From Streptosporangium sp. NBC_01756 (GTDB lineage Bacteria; Actinomycetota; Actinomycetes; Streptosporangiales; Streptosporangiaceae): 64,000 bases of DNA. The stretch covers positions 6,076,001 to 6,140,000 of the forward strand of contig NZ_CP109130.1 in assembly GCF_035917975.1 (NCBI RefSeq), in the 5' to 3' direction. A program made the position numbers and the translations under genes. Each line of letters opens with the position of its first letter. Positions within the stretch are counted from its first letter, which is position 1. Positions 18,542 through 27,041 of the stretch are shown here, in pieces. The notes below the pieces were generated by a model. It did no database searches and was not told the DNA's origin. It was given only the letters and a program-made list of their open reading frames with translations.

Positions 18542-18960
18542 CGACTCTCAGCCATGAGGCGCGTAAGTTCGACTGGCTGATCACCGAGTTCGTCCGCGGC
18601 ACCCCCGGTGTCGCACACGCGGTGTGCGTCTCCGCGGACGGACTGCGGATCGCCAGCTCGGAGGGTTTCCCGGATGACCGGGCCGATCAACTGGCCGCCG
18701 TCGCAGCCGGTCTGCTCAGCCTGACGGTGGGCGCGTCCCGGGTGTTCGAGGGCGGGGCCGTGACCCAGACGGTGGTCGAGATGGAGCGCGGCCTGATGCT
18801 GGTCATGGCGATCAGCGACGGTTCCGTGCTCGCCGTCCTGGCCTCCCCCGACTGCGACATGGGCCTGGTCGCCTACCAGATGACCCTGCTCGTGGACCGA
18901 GCCGGTCAGGTGCTCACCCCGGCTCTCCGGGCCGAGCTGCAGACCTCCCGGGGGCGGTAG
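18538..18960 (+). CDS. cvnB: CvnB1: roadblock/LC7 protein
   Basis: A 140-residue cytoplasmic roadblock/LC7-domain protein, second gene of conservon 1. Family features include the start FDWLITEFVRGTPGVAHAVCVSADGL, VFEGGAVTQTVVEMERGLMLVM and SPDCDMGLVAYQMTLLVDRAGQVLTP, taken in pieces. Roadblock proteins act as regulators of small GTPase-like partners, here presumably CvnD. The GTG start overlaps cvnA (GTGA). Confidence 0.93.
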   Translation: MTTLSHEARKFDWLITEFVRGTPGVAHAVCVSADGLRIASSEGFPDDRADQLAAVAAGLLSLTVGASRVFEGGAVTQTVVEMERGLMLVMAISDGSVLAVLASPDCDMGLVAYQMTLLVDRAGQVLTPALRAELQTSRGR

Positions 18961-18987
18961 TGACCGAGCTCTGCACGGGAGAGGGAC

Positions 18988-19350
18988 GTGCTCGGGCATG
19001 ACGGAACCGGGGACGACGAGCCCCTGTTCCGTCCGTATGCAGTAACCGGTGGCCGTTCCGAGCCCCGGTATCACCTGGCGATGGAGACCCTGGTCTCCTC
19101 CTCGTTCATCATGGATGAGGAGTTGGCTTTGCTCACCCCCGAGCAGGATGCCATCATCAGGCTCTGCCGCGCGTTCCGGTCGGTCGCCGAGATCTCGGCG
19201 CTGCTGAGGGTCCCGCTCGGCGTGGCCCGCGTGCTGGTGGCGGACATGGCGGACGAGGGGCTCGTCCGTCTCCACCAGCCACGCCTCGACCAGGGGCAAC
19301 CGGATCTCAACATGCTCGAAAGGGTGCTCAGTGGACTTCGCAGACTCTAA
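18988..19350 (+). CDS. cvnC: CvnC1: DUF742 protein
   Basis: A 120-residue DUF742 protein, third gene of conservon 1. It has the family's LFRPYAVTGGRSEPRYHLAMETLV opening (two pieces) and a winged-helix-like second half (RSVAEISALLRVPLGVARVLVADMADEGLV), then LERVLSGLRRL at the end. It overlaps cvnD by 20 bases, so translation is coupled. GTG start; an internal ATG at codon 5 is possible but less likely. Confidence 0.9.
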   Translation: MLGHDGTGDDEPLFRPYAVTGGRSEPRYHLAMETLVSSSFIMDEELALLTPEQDAIIRLCRAFRSVAEISALLRVPLGVARVLVADMADEGLVRLHQPRLDQGQPDLNMLERVLSGLRRL

Positions 19351-19918
19351 CCATGCCGGCCTGACGTCGACGAAGATCGTCGTCGCGGGTGGGTTCGGCG
19401 TCGGCAAGACCACGTTCGTGGGCGCCGTGTCGGAGATCCTCCCGCTGACCACGGAGGCGGTGATGACCGACGCCAGCGCCGGCATCGACGACCTCGGTCT
19501 CACCCCGAACAAGGCGACGACCACGGTCGCGATGGACTTCGGCCGTCTCTCGCTGGACCGTGACCTGATCCTGTACCTGTTCGGTACGCCGGGTCAGCAC
19601 CGGTTCTGGTTCATGTGGGACGACCTCGTGAAGGGCGCGATCGGCGCGGTCGTCCTGATCGACACCCGGCGCCTGGCCGACGGCTTCCCCGCGATCGACT
19701 ACTTCGAGGAGGCCAAGCTTCCCTTCGTGGTCGGCGTCAACGGCTGGGACGGGCAGTTCCACCACACGGAGGAGGAGGTGCGGGAGGCCCTGGCCCTCGC
19801 ACCCCATGTGCCCATCGTGCGCACCGACGCCCGTTCCCGTGACTCCGTCAAGAGCACGCTGATCACGCTGGTCGAGCACGTTCTGCGGGTCCGGTCGGCC
19901 TACGGGACGTCGGTCTGA
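19331..19918 (+). CDS. cvnD: CvnD1: small GTPase-like ATP/GTP-binding protein
   Basis: A 195-residue P-loop protein, last gene of conservon 1. G1 motif GGFGVGKTTFVG (about 19-30), switch region TTVAMDFGR, G3-like LFGTPGQHRFWFMWDD, and a degenerate G4 (VNGWDG in place of NKxD). It resembles MglA/Ras-type switches. In conservons it is thought to assemble with CvnA-C in a membrane-associated complex. No CvnE cytochrome P450 gene follows. Nucleotides 19442-19513 are identical to the same part of cvnD3. Confidence 0.92.
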   Translation: MDFADSNHAGLTSTKIVVAGGFGVGKTTFVGAVSEILPLTTEAVMTDASAGIDDLGLTPNKATTTVAMDFGRLSLDRDLILYLFGTPGQHRFWFMWDDLVKGAIGAVVLIDTRRLADGFPAIDYFEEAKLPFVVGVNGWDGQFHHTEEEVREALALAPHVPIVRTDARSRDSVKSTLITLVEHVLRVRSAYGTSV

Positions 19919-19925
19919 GCCGCTG

Positions 19926-19949
19926 CCCCGCGTCTCGTCGAGACGGGGG
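19926..19949. terminator. Bidirectional hairpin between cvnD1 and the SIS gene
   Basis: CCCC-G-CGTCTC (19926-19936) pairs with GAGACG-GGGG (19940-19949) around a GTC loop. It lies between two convergent genes. There is no strong T-run, as is common in high-GC actinomycetes. Confidence 0.5.
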
Positions 19950-20023
19950 CGCGACGGGCGGCCGACCCCGGCGGGCAATCCGGCCAAGGTGAGAGTGCAG
20001 CGCGCCCGGGACGGCTTCGGCTC

Positions 20024-21028
20024 TCAGGACCGCTGGGCCAGCCACCACTGCGCGGCGACGAGTTCGGCGACCAGGGTCTCGGTGAGCAGGGCGACCCCGG
20101 GATCGTCGTCGTGGAGGTAGCGGACGGCGGCTCGGGCGCCCGGCAGTTCGCCGCCGACGGTGAGCACGGTGGAGCCGCGCTCGCTGATCCAGTCCATCGC
20201 CTGACCGTCGTAACGGGAACCGGGGAACAGGATGGCGCGATAGTCGAGGGTCTTGGTCAGGTAGACGTCCACATGGGACCAGTCGCCGGTCTCGCAGGCG
20301 TCGGCGGCACGGCGGGGGCCCTCACGGAACATCAGGGCCGACTGCTGGGCCGAGGACAGGCGTTCGGCGGGAGCGATCGTGTAGACCCCGGCCGGACCGT
20401 CGAGCAGGGCCATCGCCTCCTCCAGCCACTGGCCCCGGCGCTCCAGCAGGTCGGCGGTGGCCTCGGCCGTACGGTGGAGCAGGCGGGGCACGTCCAGGCC
20501 GGGCTCGTCCAGGGCGGTGCCGGGGACGCCGGACGCGCCGCCCGCGCCGGTGAGGCGGTTCCGCAGGGCCAGGAGCAGGCCGACGGTGTGCTGGAAGGTC
20601 CGGCAGGACACGCCGCCGCGCTCCTCGCCGGCGAGCATCGGCACCACCAGGTCGGCACCCTCGGTGATCGCCGAGCCGGGCTGGTTGGTCAGCGCCAGCA
20701 CGAAGGAGCGGCCATGGTGGGGGGCGACCGCGTCGAGGGTCTCCCGGCTGCCGCCGGTGGCGGAGACCGCGACGACCAGGGTGTCGGGCGACGCCGGGGA
20801 GGAGATGCCGGCCGAGGCGTACTCGGCGACCGCGTCGACGCCCACCGCCCTCAGCCGCAGCGCGGCGACCCCGGCGGCGTATCGGGAACTGCCCATGCCG
20901 AGGAAGACCACCCGCCGGATCCCGGCCGGGATTTCGTCGAACGGGTCGGCTGTCGTCAGGGCGCTCGCCAGTCCGGCCAGCGCGGACGGCTTGGCCTCCA
21001 GGTCTGCGAGGTACAGCTCGGGGTCCAC
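20024..21028 (-). CDS. SIS-domain sugar-phosphate isomerase-like protein
   Basis: A 334-residue cytoplasmic protein with two SIS halves like the isomerase part of GlmS or AgaS-type deaminase/isomerases. RVVFLGMGSSRYAAG marks the first sugar-phosphate site and SATGGSRETLDAV a second loop; FREGPRRAADACETGDWSHV matches the family's late segment. The glutaminase domain of GlmS is absent. It lies 72 bases downstream of the phosphotransferase gene on the same strand, suggesting a kinase plus isomerase/deaminase pair for an amino sugar. Confidence 0.8.
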   Translation of the reverse strand: MDPELYLADLEAKPSALAGLASALTTADPFDEIPAGIRRVVFLGMGSSRYAAGVAALRLRAVGVDAVAEYASAGISSPASPDTLVVAVSATGGSRETLDAVAPHHGRSFVLALTNQPGSAITEGADLVVPMLAGEERGGVSCRTFQHTVGLLLALRNRLTGAGGASGVPGTALDEPGLDVPRLLHRTAEATADLLERRGQWLEEAMALLDGPAGVYTIAPAERLSSAQQSALMFREGPRRAADACETGDWSHVDVYLTKTLDYRAILFPGSRYDGQAMDWISERGSTVLTVGGELPGARAAVRYLHDDDPGVALLTETLVAELVAAQWWLAQRS

Positions 21029-21100
21029 TGTCTCTCCTTGATTCGGTCGGCGGTACGGGGATCGGCGGGCGATGCGGGCATGGCCGCCGGGACGGGGCGG

Positions 21101-22225
21101 CTACCGGTACCAGGACCGGAGGACGCCCATGGGGGCGTAACGCCAGCGGGGGAGATGGCGGGCGGCGTAGACGAGCTCCCGGCACTCCTGCTCGATCTCG
21201 AACGGGCGGACCAGGGAACGATCCAGCAGGGCGGCGTGGCCGTGCCCGTCGAGGCGGGCGAGATAGGCGGACTCCAGGGCGTCGCGGGCGGCGGCGGTCC
21301 ACGCGGCGATCACCACGGGATGGGCGTCACGGCGCCTGACGGCGACCTGGCCGACGTGTTCGAGGCTGGTGGTCAGCTGGGCGAGGTCGCGGGCGGCGGG
21401 CTGGAAGGGGTCGGCGCCGGTGACCGTCGGATTGCCGTCGAAGTCGATCACCGCGTAGCCGTCCCGCCAGCGGAGTATCTGGCCCACATGCAGGTCGCCG
21501 TGGATGCGGATCAGCGGGGTGGCGGCCGACCAGGTCAGCGGGGTGAGCTCGGCGCGGAGCGCGTCGGCGTGGGCCGCGAGCCAGTCGCCGTCCTCGCCGT
21601 CGGTCAGCGCGAGCGCCTCGTCCAGCGCGGCCCCGGCCCGGACGGACCAGGCGGTCACCCCCGCCTCCGGTACGGCGGGCACCCGCCGTACCGGGTCGGG
21701 GAAGGTCGTGGACGGGGTGGCCAGCGCGGCGTGCAGGTCGGCGGCCAGGGCGCCCAGGTCGGCGGCGAAGCCGATCCCGCCGGAGACGGCCTCGTCAACG
21801 CACCACTCCCAGCCGTCCCCGGCATCCGGCAGATAGGCGGTGACCAGGGCAAGCAGCAGCTCACCGCCGTCGTCGTCGCGGCGGGACACGGCCGCGTACG
21901 GCGTGGCGGTGGCGGTGAAGCCGACCGAGGTCAGGTGGGCGAACACGTCCGGGGTCGGCTGGGGGAGCGGTGCCGGTGGAGTGAGCCATTTGACGACCAC
22001 GCTCTCGCCGACCACCACCGACCTGTTGGTCTGGTCCACGTCGAAGCCCCGTTCGGGCACCGGAGACCCGGCTCCGGCGGCCGGTAACAGTTGAACATCG
22101 GTTGAAAATACGGAGGCCGATGTGCCAGGGGGCGGGTGGAAGCGGCGGACCGTGAACGGGTCCGGAACATCGCAGCTCAGAGCAGCGACCAGCGCGCCGG
22201 TTCGACCGTCGCCAGGACTCGGCAC
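21101..22225 (-). CDS. Maltokinase/glucosamine kinase-like phosphotransferase
   Basis: An aminoglycoside-phosphotransferase-fold kinase of about 374 residues. The catalytic loop IHGDLHVGQIL and the metal site VIDFDGNP are clear, and the ending QECRELVYAARHLPRWRYAPMG is typical of maltokinase-like proteins. Actinobacterial glucosamine kinases share this fold and are found with SIS genes, so glucosamine is a candidate substrate; maltose is the alternative. The start is uncertain: GTG 22225 is used, while a TTG at 22271-22273 would add 16 residues. It is divergent from the binding-protein gene at 22406. Confidence 0.7.
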   Translation of the reverse strand: MPSPGDGRTGALVAALSCDVPDPFTVRRFHPPPGTSASVFSTDVQLLPAAGAGSPVPERGFDVDQTNRSVVVGESVVVKWLTPPAPLPQPTPDVFAHLTSVGFTATATPYAAVSRRDDDGGELLLALVTAYLPDAGDGWEWCVDEAVSGGIGFAADLGALAADLHAALATPSTTFPDPVRRVPAVPEAGVTAWSVRAGAALDEALALTDGEDGDWLAAHADALRAELTPLTWSAATPLIRIHGDLHVGQILRWRDGYAVIDFDGNPTVTGADPFQPAARDLAQLTTSLEHVGQVAVRRRDAHPVVIAAWTAAARDALESAYLARLDGHGHAALLDRSLVRPFEIEQECRELVYAARHLPRWRYAPMGVLRSWYR

Positions 22226-22405
22226 GGTACCGAGCTGATCCCATATTGAATACGGATTCAACGGGCAAACCAAACTTTCGCAGGGTAACGTCCGGGCAAA
22301 GTCTTGCCCAAGTTATTCTGGGCTGCAACACTCCTGCTTTGGTCTGCCGTGTCCGTTACGGCCGGTCTACCCCAATTACACTTGAAATTTAAAGGAGCAG
22401 CGGCC

Positions 22406-23536
22406 GTGTCCCGTATCCGGTACACCCGTCGTCTTCCGGCTGCCGTCCTGGTCGCCGGTCTTGCCATCGCCGTATCGGCCTGTGGCGGAGGGTCCACCGA
22501 CACCACCGCCGCCGCCCCGGCCGCGAGCGCCTCGTCCGCGCAGCTCGACCCCAACATGGACCTGTCGAAGCAGAGCATCTCCATCTCGGTCTGGCCGGGC
22601 TACACGCCCGAGGACCTGCCCAAGAGGGTGAAGGAGACGCTCAAGACCGAGCTCAAGGTCAGCCTGCACGACACCAACGAGATCATCATGGGCAAGCTGA
22701 CCGCCGGCGCCGACATCGGGCTGGACGTGGCCTTCGTCTCCGGCCAGTACGCCCAGGCCCTCAACGAGGCCGGGCTGCTGGAGCCGATCCACCCCGAGCT
22801 GATCCCCAACCTGGCCAACCTCTACCCCGAGGCCAAGGAGCTCTCCTACGACAAGGGGAACGTCTTCTCGGTCCCCTACACCTGGGGCACCACCGGCATC
22901 TGCTACCGCACCGACCTGGTGAAGACGGCGCCGACCAGCTGGAACGACATTCTCGACCCGCCGGCCGACGCGAAGAAGAAGGTCACCATGATGACCACCG
23001 AGCGCTGGCTGGCCCTGCCTGCCGCCAAGGCGCTCGGCAAGTCGGTCAACACCAAGAGCGACGAGGACATCACCGCGATCAGGGCGAAGCTGATCGAGGC
23101 CAAGCCGAAACTGCTGGGCTACGACGACGTCACCTTCGGTGACCGTCTCAAGTCCGGTGAGGCCGTGATGGCCGAGGCGTGGGACGGCTGGTGCCCGACC
23201 ACCGAGAAGAACATCAAGTTCGTGGTGCCGAAGGAGGGCAGCGACCTCTGGGTGGACACGATGGTCGTGCTCAAGAGCTCCAAGAACAAGGAAGCCGCGC
23301 ACGCGTTCATCAACTTCATCCTGGACCCGAAGATCCACAGCTGGGCCGCGGAGAACATCCTCTACAAGGTCCCCAACAAGGCCGCCATGGACGCCCTCCC
23401 CGCCAAGCTCAAGGAGGAGAACGCGCCGCTGCAGATGACCCCGTCGGAGCTGCTCAAGGGCGAGTCCATCATCGACGTGGGTGAGGACTCCACCAAGTTC
23501 ACCCGGCTGGCGACCGAGGTCAAGGCCGCGAAGTGA
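22406..23536 (+). CDS. Polyamine-type ABC substrate-binding lipoprotein (PotD-like)
   Basis: A 376-residue exported binding protein with lipobox V-S-A-C26. Its body is PotD/PotF-like: ISVWPGYTPEDLPKRVKE, NEIIMGKLTAGADIGLDVAFVSG, VPYTWGTTGICYRTDLV and EAVMAEAWDGWCPTTEKNI, in pieces. GTG 22406 follows AAAGGAG eight bases upstream and begins the signal peptide. First gene of a four-gene importer operon (binding protein, two permeases, ATPase) with every junction overlapping. The ligand is probably a polyamine or similar cation; a sugar amine is possible given the divergent kinase. Confidence 0.87.
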   Translation: MSRIRYTRRLPAAVLVAGLAIAVSACGGGSTDTTAAAPAASASSAQLDPNMDLSKQSISISVWPGYTPEDLPKRVKETLKTELKVSLHDTNEIIMGKLTAGADIGLDVAFVSGQYAQALNEAGLLEPIHPELIPNLANLYPEAKELSYDKGNVFSVPYTWGTTGICYRTDLVKTAPTSWNDILDPPADAKKKVTMMTTERWLALPAAKALGKSVNTKSDEDITAIRAKLIEAKPKLLGYDDVTFGDRLKSGEAVMAEAWDGWCPTTEKNIKFVVPKEGSDLWVDTMVVLKSSKNKEAAHAFINFILDPKIHSWAAENILYKVPNKAAMDALPAKLKEENAPLQMTPSELLKGESIIDVGEDSTKFTRLATEVKAAK

Positions 23537-24408
23537 CCCGTTCCACCGTCTCCGGCGCGACCGCGATCTCGCGGTCGCGCCGGTCGCGTGTGCTCGGACG
23601 ACTGGTCTTCCTCGGCCCAGGCCTGACCTATCTGATCGTGCTCCTGCTGATCCCGCTGGTCCTGGTCCTCAGCTACGCGTTCTTCCGCAGGGGCCGTTTC
23701 GGCGGCGTCATCTACGAGTTGACCGGGGAGAACTTCACCCGGCTGGTCGACCCGCTCTATCTCGACGTCGTGCTCGGCTCGCTGAAGCTGGCCACGGCCG
23801 CCACACTGATCGCCCTGCTCTTCGGTTATCCGACGGCCTACCTCATCGCCCGGCTCCCCGCCAAGTGGAAGACGATCGCGCTGATCGCGATCGTGCTGCC
23901 CTTCTGGACGAACTTCCTGATCCGCATCTACGCCTGGATCGTCCTGCTCAGCGGTCCCGGGCTGGTCAACACGCTGCTGGGCAAGCTGGGCCTGGGGCCG
24001 TTCGAGTTCCTCTACAACGACGGCGCGATCGTCACCGGCCTGATCTACTCCTACCTGCCGCTGATGGTGCTCCCGCTGTACGCGGCGATCGAGAAGCTGG
24101 ACCCGCAGCTCCGTGAGGCCTCGGCCAACCTCGGCGCGAAGCCCGCCCGCACCTTCGTCTCGGTGACGCTGCCGCTGACCCTGCCCGGTGTGATCACCGG
24201 ATGCATGTTCGTCTTCGTGCCGAGCTTCGGCAACTTCGTCATCCCCGAACTGCTCGGCGGCGGACGCTCGATCATGGTCGGCAACCTGATCAGGGACCAG
24301 TTCCTCACCGCCCGCGACTGGCCGTTCGGAGCCACCCTCGCGATGGCGCTGATCGCCGTACTGATCGTCCTGCTGCTCCTGCAGGCATGGAGTGCTCGTC
24401 GTGCGTAA
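23533..24408 (+). CDS. Polyamine-type ABC permease (PotB-like)
   Basis: A 291-residue inner-membrane permease with six hydrophobic helices. The EAA loop reads EASANLGAKPARTFVSVTLPLTLPGV. It is the PotB-type half-channel, starting GTG in a GTGA overlap with the binding protein and overlapping the next permease. The N-terminus is Arg/Ser-rich before the first helix (VFLGPGLTYLIVLLLIPLVL). Confidence 0.9.
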   Translation: MTRSTVSGATAISRSRRSRVLGRLVFLGPGLTYLIVLLLIPLVLVLSYAFFRRGRFGGVIYELTGENFTRLVDPLYLDVVLGSLKLATAATLIALLFGYPTAYLIARLPAKWKTIALIAIVLPFWTNFLIRIYAWIVLLSGPGLVNTLLGKLGLGPFEFLYNDGAIVTGLIYSYLPLMVLPLYAAIEKLDPQLREASANLGAKPARTFVSVTLPLTLPGVITGCMFVFVPSFGNFVIPELLGGGRSIMVGNLIRDQFLTARDWPFGATLAMALIAVLIVLLLLQAWSARRA

Positions 24409-25174
24409 ACCGCGCCTGTTGTACGTCCCCTTCTGGGCGACCTACGTGTTCCTGTACACACCCATCGTGGTGCTGGTCGTCATGTCGTTCAACGCGGGCA
24501 AGTCGCCCTACAACTTCGAGGGCCTCAGCCTGAAGTGGTACGGCAAGCTCGCCGGGAACGCCACCGTCCGGGAAGGCCTGGTCAACACGCTGATCGTGGC
24601 CGTCGGGTCCACGGTGCTGGCCACCGTGCTGGGCACCCTGCTGGCGGTGGGCCTGGCCCGGCACAGCAGGTCGCGGCTGCTGGACGGGCTCGGCGTGCTG
24701 CCGGCCATCCTGCCCGACCTGGTGCTGGCCATCGGCCTGCTGGTGTTCTACTCCACGGTCAAGATGACCCTCGGCCTGCACTCGGTGCTGCTGGCCCACA
24801 CGGTGTTCGGCATGGCGTTCGTGACGGCGGTGGTCCGCACCCGGCTCACCCACACCGACACCTCCCTGGAGGAGGCGTCGAGGGATCTGGGCGGGACACC
24901 GGTCACCACGTTCGTGCGCATCACGCTGCCCCAGCTCATGCCGGGTATCACGGCGGGCGCCCTGCTGGCGTTCACGCTCTCCGTCGACGAGTTCGTGATC
25001 GCGTTCTTCACCGCGGCGCCGACCACCCCCACCCTGCCCATCGTCATCTACTCAATGGTCCGCTTCGGGGTCACCCCGGAGATCAACGCGCTGGCGACGC
25101 TGCTGCTGGTCGTGAGCTTCACCGTGGTGATCGTGGCCCAGCGGGTGACCCGACTGACGGAGTCGCTGTCCTAA
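24401..25174 (+). CDS. Polyamine-type ABC permease (PotC-like)
   Basis: A 257-residue second half-channel with EAA loop EASRDLGGTPVTTFVRITLPQLMPGI and the PotC-like VVMSFNAGKSPYNFEGLSLKWY near the start. GTG 24401 is preferred because GGAG lies eight bases upstream; GTG 24392 would add three residues. It overlaps the PotB-like gene and the ATPase gene, so all are translated together. Confidence 0.9.
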   Translation: MRKPRLLYVPFWATYVFLYTPIVVLVVMSFNAGKSPYNFEGLSLKWYGKLAGNATVREGLVNTLIVAVGSTVLATVLGTLLAVGLARHSRSRLLDGLGVLPAILPDLVLAIGLLVFYSTVKMTLGLHSVLLAHTVFGMAFVTAVVRTRLTHTDTSLEEASRDLGGTPVTTFVRITLPQLMPGITAGALLAFTLSVDEFVIAFFTAAPTTPTLPIVIYSMVRFGVTPEINALATLLLVVSFTVVIVAQRVTRLTESLS

Positions 25175-26313
25175 TGCTGAAGATCACAGGTGTCAGCCGC
25201 CGGTTCGGCGACGTCACGGCCCTCTCGGACGTCTCCCTGGACATCAGGCAGGGGGAGTTCTTCGCGCTGCTGGGTCCCAGCGGCTGCGGCAAGACCACCC
25301 TCCTGCGCATCCTGGCGGGCTTCGAGGACCCCGACTCGGGCACCGTCACGCTCGACGGCGACGACCTGCTCGGCCAGGCCGCGCACCGCCGCCCGGTCAA
25401 CCTCATGTTCCAGTCCTATGCGCTGTTCCCGCACATGAGTGTGGCCAAGAACGTCGCCTACGGACTGGAGCGGGAGAAGCTGCCCAAGGCCGAGATCCGT
25501 GAGCGGGTCGGCGAGGTCCTGGAGAAGGTCGGCCTGGCCGCGATGGCCGGGCGCAAGCCGCAGCAGCTCTCCGGCGGCCAGCGGCAGCGGGTCGCGCTGG
25601 CGCGTGCGATCGTGAAGCGGCCGCGCCTGCTGCTGCTGGACGAGCCGCTGTCCGCGCTGGACAAGAAGGTCCGCGCGGAGATGCAGCTGGAGCTGAAGCG
25701 ACTCCAGAACGAGGTCGGCATCACCTTCGTCGTGGTCACCCACGACCAGGAGGAGGCCATGTCGCTGGCCGACCGGATCGCGGTCTTCAACGCGGGCCGG
25801 GTGGAGCAGGTGGACGAGCCGGTGGCGCTGTACGAGCGGCCCGGCACGCCGTTCGTCGCCGACTTCGTGGGCGCCAACAACCTCTTCGAGGGCAAGGCGT
25901 GCGCGGGCGGTCTGGACAGCCACGAGCTGGGTCTGCTGCCCGGCCACTCCGATCTGGCGGAGGGCACGCCCGCGCTGCTCGCCGTACGGCCGGAGCGGCT
26001 CAGGCTGCTGGAGCAGGACCAGGACCAGGACCAGGACCAGGACCAGGACACGGACACGGACACGGACCAGGACACGGACACGGACACGGACACGGACACG
26101 GACACGGGTCGGGACACGGTGGCCGGTCAGGGTGTGCTGCGGGCGAAGGTCGCCGACGTCAGCTTCTACGGTGGCATCTCACACGTCTCGGTCCAGGTGG
26201 ACGGGCGTCAGACGCCGATCCTGGTGGCCACGCAGGGGGCCACCCAGGTTCAGGCGGGCTCCTCGGTCGCCCTCACCTGGGATGCCGAGGACGGGGTGCT
26301 GATCCCTCAATGA
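25174..26313 (+). CDS. Polyamine-type ABC ATPase (PotA-like) with acidic repeat insert
   Basis: A 379-residue ATPase: Walker A LGPSGCGKTTLL, Q-loop MFQSYALFPHMSV, signature LSGGQRQRVALARA, Walker B LLLLDEPLSALD and the switch His in VVVTHDQEEAMSLADR. A TOBE region follows. After AVRPERLRLLEQ it carries an extraordinary run of Asp-Gln then Asp-Thr dipeptides before VAGQGVLRAKVADVSFYGG resumes the TOBE fold. The insert is coded by hexanucleotide repeats. The stop overlaps that of the convergent TetR gene by seven bases. Confidence 0.9.
   Translation: MLKITGVSRRFGDVTALSDVSLDIRQGEFFALLGPSGCGKTTLLRILAGFEDPDSGTVTLDGDDLLGQAAHRRPVNLMFQSYALFPHMSVAKNVAYGLEREKLPKAEIRERVGEVLEKVGLAAMAGRKPQQLSGGQRQRVALARAIVKRPRLLLLDEPLSALDKKVRAEMQLELKRLQNEVGITFVVVTHDQEEAMSLADRIAVFNAGRVEQVDEPVALYERPGTPFVADFVGANNLFEGKACAGGLDSHELGLLPGHSDLAEGTPALLAVRPERLRLLEQDQDQDQDQDQDTDTDTDQDTDTDTDTDTDTGRDTVAGQGVLRAKVADVSFYGGISHVSVQVDGRQTPILVATQGATQVQAGSSVALTWDAEDGVLIPQ
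26014..26106 (+). repeat. Hexanucleotide repeats (CAGGAC)n/(ACGGAC)n inside the ATPase gene
   Basis: About 15 six-base units, first CAGGAC then ACGGAC with one CAGGAC interruption, code for (Asp-Gln)n and (Asp-Thr)n. The tract keeps the reading frame because the unit is a multiple of three. It is slippage-prone and therefore a candidate for length variation between strains. Confidence 0.95.
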
Positions 26314-26915
26314 GACGTCTTGAGCGGGTTACCCGTGGCGGTCCTGGCGTAGGCCAGGATGAGTTCCGCCGCCTCCTGCGGGCCGATCACCGGGTGGCGG
26401 GCCGTTATGCGGTAGCCGTACGCATCCTCGAGCGCGACCAGGTTGCGCGCGATGACGAGGGAGTCGCCGGTCAGCGTGAAGGCCCCGAGAGCGGCCCCGG
26501 TCTCCAGGACGCTCTGGTACATGGAGACCTGCCGGTCGTAGAGCGTGGTGAGCAGGAGGGCGTACATCCTGTTCCGGGCGGCGGCGCCGCCGAGCTCGTT
26601 GAGCAGCCGCACGTCCGGGTCGTCCGGCCCGTGCGGCAGGCCCGAGTGGATCATCATGACGAGCTTCTCGGCGGGCTCGCGCACGCCGCTGATCCGCTTG
26701 AGACGCTGCTCGTAGAAGCGTTCCATCCCGGCGTGGTGGGCGTCCACCAGCAGCTCGCTCAGGTTGGGGTAGTGGTAGAGGACGGCGCCGGAGGTCAGGC
26801 CGGCCTCCTCGGCGACGTGGTTGAGGTGCACCCCCTCGGTGCCGTGCCGGATGATCGCCCGGTGCGCGGCTGCAATGAGATCCAGGCGACGATCTGCCCG
26901 CCCCTTGCGTGTCAT
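26307..26915 (-). CDS. TetR-family regulator
   Basis: A 202-residue regulator with N-terminal HTH (AAHRAIIRHGTEGVHLNHVAEEAGLTSGAVLYHY, in pieces) and a BetI-like helical C-terminus. It is convergent with the transporter operon, overlapping its last seven bases, and divergent from the glycosyltransferase-dehydrogenase operon. The 126-base gap to that operon is the natural place for its operator. The ligand is unknown. Confidence 0.88.
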   Translation of the reverse strand: MTRKGRADRRLDLIAAAHRAIIRHGTEGVHLNHVAEEAGLTSGAVLYHYPNLSELLVDAHHAGMERFYEQRLKRISGVREPAEKLVMMIHSGLPHGPDDPDVRLLNELGGAAARNRMYALLLTTLYDRQVSMYQSVLETGAALGAFTLTGDSLVIARNLVALEDAYGYRITARHPVIGPQEAAELILAYARTATGNPLKTSH

Positions 26916-27041
26916 AATCCCCCGCTCGTTGAAAACCAGGCGTTGTGCCGGGGTCCATAGTGACCCCTTTCCGCCCTTTTAGCTAGATCTAAGAATTGAA
27001 CCATTCTTCAAAACCGGAATTCCCTCTCAACTGGAGGCGTG

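Noticed and set aside
19919-20023. Possible cvnE (cytochrome P450) gene completing a conservon
   Set aside because: No P450 motif (heme Cys loop or ExxR) was found after any of the three cvnD genes.
20111-22087. Plus-strand frame of 658 codons opposite the SIS and kinase genes
   Set aside because: It spans two clear minus-strand genes and their intergenic gap, which a real gene would not, and has Gly/Arg-rich composition.
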